9,102 bases of DNA. Source: Thermoplasmatota archaeon. GTDB taxonomy: Archaea > Thermoplasmatota > Thermoplasmata > RBG-16-68-12 > JAGMCJ01. Positions 6,315 through 9,102 of this stretch are shown piece by piece. The stretch lies in the NCBI GenBank assembly GCA_022848825.1, contig JAJISH010000107.1, positions 1 to 9,102 on the forward strand. Direction: 5' to 3'. The number at the start of each line of letters is the position of its first letter. Position 1 is the first letter of the stretch. The notes under the pieces are model-generated. The model saw only the letters and a program-made list of their open reading frames with translations. It was not told the DNA's origin and ran no database searches. The translations under genes were made by a program, and so were the position numbers.

Positions 6315-6668
6315 ATGATGAGAAACGAGCGTGACAAGCGAGAAGATATTCTCAAGCTCCTTCGGACATGCCAGAAGAGACTGGAGATGGACCTTGGGGA
6401 TGTGGACGCTTGGTTCTCGAAAGGGGTGACCCTTGCGTGGCTGAAGAAGTACAAGCAAGCCCTCTACTGTCTCAACCAGGTCACGAGGGTAAGGATAGAC
6501 TATCCCTCCGTTTGGAGACTGAAGGCAACCATGTACGCCTTGATGGGGCACGAGAGGTTGTCCCGGCTCTGTACTGAGGTTGCGGAGCGCCTGCAATTGA
6601 AGGAGGACAGCGATTCCTTCGAGGATGCTCCTGCCACGGAAGAATCCCACTCTGTTCCTGTCTACTGA
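6315..6668 (+). CDS. Mini-TPR protein B, paralogue of A
   Basis: The product has 117 residues with the same plan as its neighbour: a basic N-terminal helix (NERDKREDILKLLRTCQKRL), TPR-like units at about 29-62 (DVDAWFSKGVTLAWLKKY...) and 63-97 (DYPSVWRLKATMYALMGHER...), plus an extra acidic Ser/Glu/Asp tail (about 98-117) absent from A. It lies 57 bases downstream of A in the same reading phase, consistent with tandem gene duplication. The start is ATG-ATG at 6315-6320. A perfect GGAGGG occurs at 6277-6282, but 32 bases away, too far for an ordinary SD; no ATG, GTG or TTG lies between in frame. It may be co-transcribed with A or have its own promoter in the AT-richer spacer. Function beyond protein-protein contact is unknown. 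Confidence 0.75.
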   Translation: MMRNERDKREDILKLLRTCQKRLEMDLGDVDAWFSKGVTLAWLKKYKQALYCLNQVTRVRIDYPSVWRLKATMYALMGHERLSRLCTEVAERLQLKEDSDSFEDAPATEESHSVPVY

Positions 6669-6697
6669 GGAGGAGCCCCGTTCCCACGATCGTCTTC

Positions 6698-6727
6698 TTC
6701 CTTCGGATGCTGACCGCCCGGAAGGAA
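6698..6727. repeat. Inverted repeat between convergent TPR B and DUF2283 genes
   Basis: TTCCTTC (6698-6704) pairs with GAAGGAA (6721-6727); with G6720 bulged, GG (6705-6706) pairs with CC (6718-6719). The stem is 9 bp around an 11-base loop. Its place between two convergent genes suits a shared transcript end or antiterminal structure, but no T-run follows. Confidence 0.4.
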
Positions 6728-6789
6728 TGCCATTCTCCACGCGAAACCTTCCGTTCTTCCCTCTGAAACGGTCTCATACCCGCGGACTC

Positions 6790-6999
6790 TCAGGCGGCGG
6801 TCGGTAGATCGACCTTTACATATGACAGCTCCTCTGGAGGGATTCTCTCCTTGATCCCGAGTATCTCGATTCCGACGATCTTTCCTTCCTTGTTGTAGTC
6901 CACGACCATTCCGGGAACCGCCTCTTCGCTCTCTTCTATCGGATCCTCGCAGAGTCTGAAGTAGCGTGCATCGCTCTCCATATCCACCTTCACCCTCAT
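6790..6999 (-). CDS. DUF2283 domain protein
   Basis: The product has 69 residues and fits the DUF2283 (YuzE-like) small-protein family across its full length: a first strand with KVDMESDARYFRL, an acidic IEESEEAVPG turn, and MVVDYNKEGKIVGIEIL, which is the family hallmark. The molecular function is unknown. In many prokaryotes such genes sit beside a DUF4258 gene in small toxin-antitoxin-like pairs (general knowledge); no such partner is seen here, so this copy is solitary. The ATG at 6997-6999 is preceded by AGGAG on the minus strand (7009-7013, nine bases away). It is divergent from the TBP gene, and its likely box A (7037-7042) lies in the shared promoter region. Confidence 0.8.
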   Translation of the reverse strand: MRVKVDMESDARYFRLCEDPIEESEEAVPGMVVDYNKEGKIVGIEILGIKERIPPEELSYVKVDLPTAA

Positions 7000-7036
7000 T
7001 CTCTCAGTCTCCTGTCATAATACATGGTTATCACGG

Positions 7037-7042
7037 TATAAG
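7037..7042 (-). promoter_or_regulatory. Candidate box A for the DUF2283 gene
   Basis: The minus strand reads GAAGACCTTATACC. CTTATA here would place the transcription start near 7012-7015, giving a very short leader that begins around the AGGAG ribosome site. Confidence 0.4.
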
Positions 7043-7060
7043 GTCTTCTCCGGCCTCTCA

Positions 7061-7079
7061 CAACGCCCTTTAACCGTTG
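7061..7079. promoter_or_regulatory. CAACG-N9-CGTTG around a possible TBP box A
   Basis: CAACG (7061-7065) and CGTTG (7075-7079) are inverted repeats around a nine-base spacer CCCTTTAAC. TTTAA could be a box A for the plus-strand TBP gene, with a start near 7095. The flanking repeat could be an operator. This is suggested only by position and symmetry. Confidence 0.3.
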
Positions 7080-7095
7080 CGAAAGCCTTTTCCCC

Positions 7096-7105
7096 AACCG
7101 CGGTT
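7096..7105. repeat. 10-base palindrome AACCGCGGTT before the TBP start
   Basis: A perfect palindrome ten bases before the GTG start assigned to TBP, just before an out-of-frame ATG (7106). It could be an operator near the transcription start or a leader structure. Confidence 0.35.
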
Positions 7106-7115
7106 ATGCTGGGGC

Positions 7116-7670
7116 GTGGGAGGAGTCCCGAAGAAGGCGGAAGTCCAGAACATAGTCGCATCAACGCGGCTTGCCGATAAGCTTGACCTGGACGCGGTCG
7201 TGCCGGTACTGGAAGGCGCACAGTACGATACCGAGAGGTTCCCAGGATTGGTCTACCGCATGAAGAAGCCGAAGACCGCGCTTCTCCTGTTCAGAACCGG
7301 GAAGGTCGTGTGCACGGGTGGGAAGAGCCTCGATGATGTTCGAGAGGCCGTGGAAATCGTTGCGGGCAAACTGCACGAGGCTGGAATGCCCGTTGAACGT
7401 CATCCAGAGATAACGGTTCAGAACATCGTGGCCGTGTGCGATCTCGGCAGCGATCTGAACCTCAACAACATCGCCATCTCGCTTGACATGAACATGGAGT
7501 ACGAGCCCGAGCAGTTCCCCGGGCTGGTTCTCAGGCTGGAGGATCCCAAGATAGTCTGTCTGCTCTTCGGCTCGGGCAAGATGGTCCTCACGGGCGCGAA
7601 GAACACGGAGGACCTGCACCAAGCGACCGAATCGGTCAGGGAGATCCTCAGCAGGAGTGGGCTCCTGTAG
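7116..7670 (+). CDS. tbp: TATA-box-binding protein (TBP)
   Basis: The 184-residue protein is the core archaeal transcription factor that binds box A DNA, bends it, and recruits TFB and RNA polymerase. The two pseudo-symmetric halves of the saddle are clear: residues 9-92 and 99-180, each with QNIVA near the start and FPGLV...LLF...GK...TG. The four DNA-intercalating phenylalanines are present as Phe42/Phe59 and Phe134/Phe151, with the usual 17-residue spacing. There is no acidic C-terminal tail (it ends SRSGLL). I chose GTG at 7116-7118 because it gives the normal family length and conserved residues begin a few codons later; TTG at 7077 is an in-frame alternative adding 13 Pro/Arg-rich residues. 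Neither start has a clear SD, so leaderless or short-leader initiation is likely. The gene is divergent from DUF2283. Confidence 0.93.
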   Translation: MGGVPKKAEVQNIVASTRLADKLDLDAVVPVLEGAQYDTERFPGLVYRMKKPKTALLLFRTGKVVCTGGKSLDDVREAVEIVAGKLHEAGMPVERHPEITVQNIVAVCDLGSDLNLNNIAISLDMNMEYEPEQFPGLVLRLEDPKIVCLLFGSGKMVLTGAKNTEDLHQATESVREILSRSGLL

Positions 7671-7680
7671 CACGGCCGTG
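7652..7680 (+). repeat. Hairpin and palindrome at the 3' end of TBP
   Basis: CAGGAG (7652-7657) and CTCCTG (7662-7667) form a perfect 6-bp stem with a TGGG loop in the last codons of TBP. Directly after the TAG stop (7668-7670) comes the 10-base palindrome CACGGCCGTG (7671-7680). The two elements frame the stop codon. No T-tract follows, so this is not a classical terminator; a 3' end or stability role is possible. Confidence 0.45.
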
Positions 7681-7921
7681 ACAACGAGGGGGCAGTGAGG
7701 ACCGAAGCTCAGGAGATCAGAAGCTTCTCTGCTCGAGCCGGATGGATGTCCTGAAATCGAAACTTCTAGGCGGCATTCAATCCGTTAGCAGATGAGTCGT
7801 CTTCATCGCGCTCTCGCTCGCGGGTGAGTCTTCCCAATCGAGAATGTCGATGTTCGAAAAGGAGTGCGACACATTCCCCGGTGGACTTCCACATGCTCCT
7901 ATTCGAACGCACAGAGAAGGT
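7671..7921. other. 251-base gap between convergent TBP and membrane-protein genes
   Basis: No convincing gene. It contains the palindrome at 7671-7680, a second palindrome AGAAGCTTCT at 7719-7728, the long imperfect inverted repeat at 7852-7908 and a direct repeat GTGCGACA (7864-7871 and 7927-7934). The rest shows nothing I can name. Confidence 0.5.
7852..7908. repeat. Long imperfect inverted repeat (stem of about 13-15 bp)
   Basis: GTTCGAA (7852-7858) pairs with TTCGAAC (7902-7908). After one A-A mismatch (7859/7901), AGGAG (7860-7864) pairs with CTCCT (7896-7900), and two G-U pairs can extend it. The loop is about 27 bases. It lies 14 bases beyond the stop of the minus-strand membrane-protein gene, so it would be in its 3' untranslated region, and it also faces the 3' end of TBP. 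A shared transcript-end structure, small RNA or DNA site are the options. Confidence 0.55.
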
Positions 7922-8425
7922 TCACGGTGCGACAATGACTTCTCTGGTAATCTCAGAGTCACAAGCCCTAAAGAAGAGAACAACCTCATACACTGAACCT
8001 GACGTCAAGTTGTCGAGGGTGAGGAAGTCCCACCTCGAAAGAGAGCCGTCCCCGTTTAAGTCTGTGAAGTTCAGGTATTCTCCCGCGGGACCTGTGCCCA
8101 ATCCCCCGTCAGATAGAATCCTGGGACTACCAGGCCAAGACGAGTTATCCTTTAGAACAGATACACCATAATGTCCGAGGTCCTTGTGTTCGGTAACGCC
8201 AAGGATGTCAATCCTGTACCCAGCCGGGCTGGGAGTAGCGGACATGCCAACAGTTGGAGCTCTGCAGTCACCAGTTGGGAGTAGTGGGCGAAACAAATAT
8301 GAGATGAAGTAGGCGGTGATGATGATGGCTGCGATAAGTATGATTATCAGTGCGTAGCGCGCGATCCATGACCGACTCGGCTCTTGTCGAGATGGCTCAT
8401 CAGGTTGGGGGGATTGAGCGCCCAA
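7922..8425 (-). CDS. Single-pass membrane protein with EF-hand-like loop
   Basis: The product has 167 residues: a short Pro/Ser-rich N-terminus, one membrane helix at about 24-45, then an outside beta-rich domain with two cysteines (Cys54, Cys155) that could form a disulfide. Residues 122-133 (DLNGDGSLSRWD) fit an EF-hand or dockerin-like calcium loop, with oxygen ligands at positions 1, 3, 5, 7, 9 and 12. The plan recalls archaeal pilin-like or archaellin-related envelope proteins, but no class III signal peptidase site is evident, so pilin identity is not claimed. The start is a TTG (8423-8425) seven bases after a perfect AGGAGG, with an in-frame stop just upstream and no ATG or GTG between. 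Third codon positions are visibly less GC-rich than in TBP or the surface-protein gene. It is monocistronic, convergent with TBP. Confidence 0.75.
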   Translation of the reverse strand: MGAQSPQPDEPSRQEPSRSWIARYALIIILIAAIIITAYFISYLFRPLLPTGDCRAPTVGMSATPSPAGYRIDILGVTEHKDLGHYGVSVLKDNSSWPGSPRILSDGGLGTGPAGEYLNFTDLNGDGSLSRWDFLTLDNLTSGSVYEVVLFFRACDSEITREVIVAP

Positions 8426-8432
8426 GTCTGTT

Positions 8433-8438
8433 CCTCCT
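8433..8438 (-). promoter_or_regulatory. Perfect Shine-Dalgarno deciding a TTG start
   Basis: AGGAGG on the minus strand lies seven bases before TTG at 8425. With the in-frame TGA upstream it leaves TTG as the only credible start. Confidence 0.8.
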
Positions 8439-8469
8439 GTTTGATTTCAATCTAGCTAGTGACAGCGAT

Positions 8470-8485
8470 GATAAAGTCATTTCGG
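8470..8485 (-). promoter_or_regulatory. BRE and box A for the EF-hand membrane-protein gene
   Basis: The minus strand reads CCGAAATGACTTTATC: a BRE-like CGAAATG followed by box A (CTTTATC, 8470-8476). A start about 25 bases downstream falls near 8445-8448, just ahead of the AGGAGG. Confidence 0.6.
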
Positions 8486-8644
8486 AACTTCGGGACACAA
8501 GAAGGGTCAGAGAGCATAGGGGAGTCTGTCATTCCTTCCCCCGAAAACGATCTCATGGATGAAGGGTCGACACCGGGGAGCTCTCACATCGAAGCCGTGA
8601 CTCGCAACTAGAAGAGGCGTGATTTTACATCCATAAAGGCCAAG

Positions 8645-8712
8645 TCACATGAAGAACGGCTTTCATCTGGGGGCAATTCCGAGACACCACACAATGTTGC
8701 GGTGTCATGTGA
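8645..8712 (+). repeat. Nested inverted repeats in the leader of the haem-domain gene
   Basis: TCACATGA (8645-8652) is the exact reverse complement of TCATGTGA (8705-8712). A second pair, GACACC (8683-8688) and GGTGTC (8701-8706), lies inside and shares bases 8705-8706 with the first, so both stems cannot be complete at once. The structures end nine bases before the GGGAGG ribosome site. They could be alternative leader folds or operator half-sites. Confidence 0.4.
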
Positions 8713-8720
8713 AGAAAGAT

Positions 8721-8726
8721 GGGAGG
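8721..8726 (+). promoter_or_regulatory. Shine-Dalgarno of the haem-domain gene
   Basis: GGGAGG lies six bases before the ATG at 8733-8735 and fixes the start of the partial gene. Confidence 0.75.
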
Positions 8727-8732
8727 ACTGAA

Positions 8733-9102
8733 ATGAACCTGAAGGACAAGAGAATCGCTTGGCCCATTCTCTTCGTGGTTGCTCTATCAGCCCTGTTGGC
8801 CTTACCGCTCTCACCAGAGCTAGGCGGGGCCAGCGCAGGGACCAGAGCAGTAGAAGGGACGATCGAATCCGCACTGGCCGTTTCAGCGGTTACGATCGAC
8901 GGCGACGGAACGGACGCGGCATGGAACGATGCGACCGCGTTGACGGTCACGGTAGGAGGCACGGACGTCGAGATCAAGACCGCCTACACGTCCACTGAGA
9001 TCTTCTTCCTGGCGACCTGGGGTGACCCAACGGAGAGCGTCACGAAGAATCAATGGTATTACGATGGCCCTTCTGATGAGTGGACACAGGGCGGAGGCAA
9101 CG
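8733..9102 (+). CDS. Secreted ethylbenzene-dehydrogenase-type haem-binding protein (5' part)
   Basis: The first 123 codons are present; the gene runs off the window. Residues 1-35 form an export signal (Lys/Arg start, hydrophobic 9-26). From about residue 52 the sequence matches the start of the ethylbenzene-dehydrogenase-related haem-binding domain (CBM9/DOMON-like beta-sandwich): VTIDGDGTDAAWNDA, an alternating strand VTVGGTDVEIKTAYT, then IFFLATWGDPTES and a W-x-x-DG-x-x-x-EW segment. Such domains bind haem b outside the membrane and pass electrons in the gamma subunits of DMSO-reductase-family enzymes or in free-standing cytochromes. The axial ligands lie later in the domain and cannot be checked here. 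The ATG at 8733 has GGGAGG six bases upstream. The partner enzyme, if any, would be beyond the window. Confidence 0.75.
   Translation, partial: MNLKDKRIAWPILFVVALSALLALPLSPELGGASAGTRAVEGTIESALAVSAVTIDGDGTDAAWNDATALTVTVGGTDVEIKTAYTSTEIFFLATWGDPTESVTKNQWYYDGPSDEWTQGGGN

Larger units (their letters stand above)
8426..8732. other. 307-base divergent intergenic region
   Basis: The left end holds the SD and promoter of the minus-strand membrane-protein gene. The right end holds the leader of the haem-domain gene with nested inverted repeats (8645-8712) and its SD. TTTTACA (about 8623-8629) or CATAAAG (about 8632-8638) could be its box A. I see no gene or RNA in the middle (8490-8620). Confidence 0.5.

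Noticed and set aside
5874..6740. An 867-base open frame on the minus strand across both mini-TPR genes
   Set aside because: It mirrors the two TPR genes, which share one reading phase; its two halves look alike only because the TPR genes are paralogues. The product has no recognisable features and the plus-strand frames have clear TPR signatures.
7161..7673. A 170-codon minus-strand frame over TBP
   Set aside because: TBP on the plus strand is unmistakable; this is its shadow.
8705..8977. A 90-codon minus-strand frame at the right edge
   Set aside because: Antisense to the haem-domain gene, which has a strong SD, signal peptide and family motifs.

Overview
The window looks like a chromosomal piece of an archaeon, most likely an uncultured member of the Thermoplasmatota or a related euryarchaeal lineage. 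The main evidence is a complete archaeal TATA-box-binding protein (TBP) gene. Supporting evidence is the set of archaeal-type promoters (T/A-rich box A, some with a purine-rich BRE), the mix of strong Shine-Dalgarno (SD) starts with GTG/TTG starts, and a large N-glycosylation-rich, C-terminally anchored surface protein. The phylum is an inference; no rRNA or tRNA is present to settle it. I see no mobile element, CRISPR array or defence island.

Layout, left to right. (1) The 3' end of an unidentified plus-strand gene (1-89). (2) A convergent minus-strand gene (180-878) encoding a zinc-ribbon plus LURP-one/scramblase-like (tubby-fold) protein. (3) On the same strand, a 1534-residue surface protein (1019-5623) with a signal peptide, four N-terminal Asp-rich repeats, a carboxypeptidase-regulatory-like domain, five Ig-like repeats in an A-A-B-A-B order, a final Ig-like domain, one transmembrane helix and a PPPPEEE tail. 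(4) A 340-base divergent intergenic region. (5) Two plus-strand paralogous mini-TPR genes (5964-6257 and 6315-6668). (6) A convergent minus-strand DUF2283 gene (6790-6999). (7) Divergently from it, the TBP gene (7116-7670). (8) A 251-base spacer with a long imperfect inverted repeat. (9) A minus-strand single-pass membrane protein with an EF-hand-like loop (7922-8425, TTG start behind a perfect SD). (10) A 307-base divergent region with nested inverted repeats. (11) The 5' part of a plus-strand secreted protein with an ethylbenzene-dehydrogenase-type haem-binding domain (8733 to the window edge).

Most genes appear to have their own promoter, and no obvious multi-gene pathway is encoded. The common theme is cell envelope and extracytoplasmic function (giant Ig-repeat protein, EF-hand anchor protein, haem-domain protein, possibly the membrane-associated LOR protein) beside one core transcription factor. 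The most interesting items are the mosaic recently homogenised repeats of the giant surface protein, an unnamed ~115-residue N-terminal repeat, the tandem mini-TPR pair, the odd start region of TBP, and several inverted repeats at gene borders. I do not see convincing evidence of a new multi-gene system.
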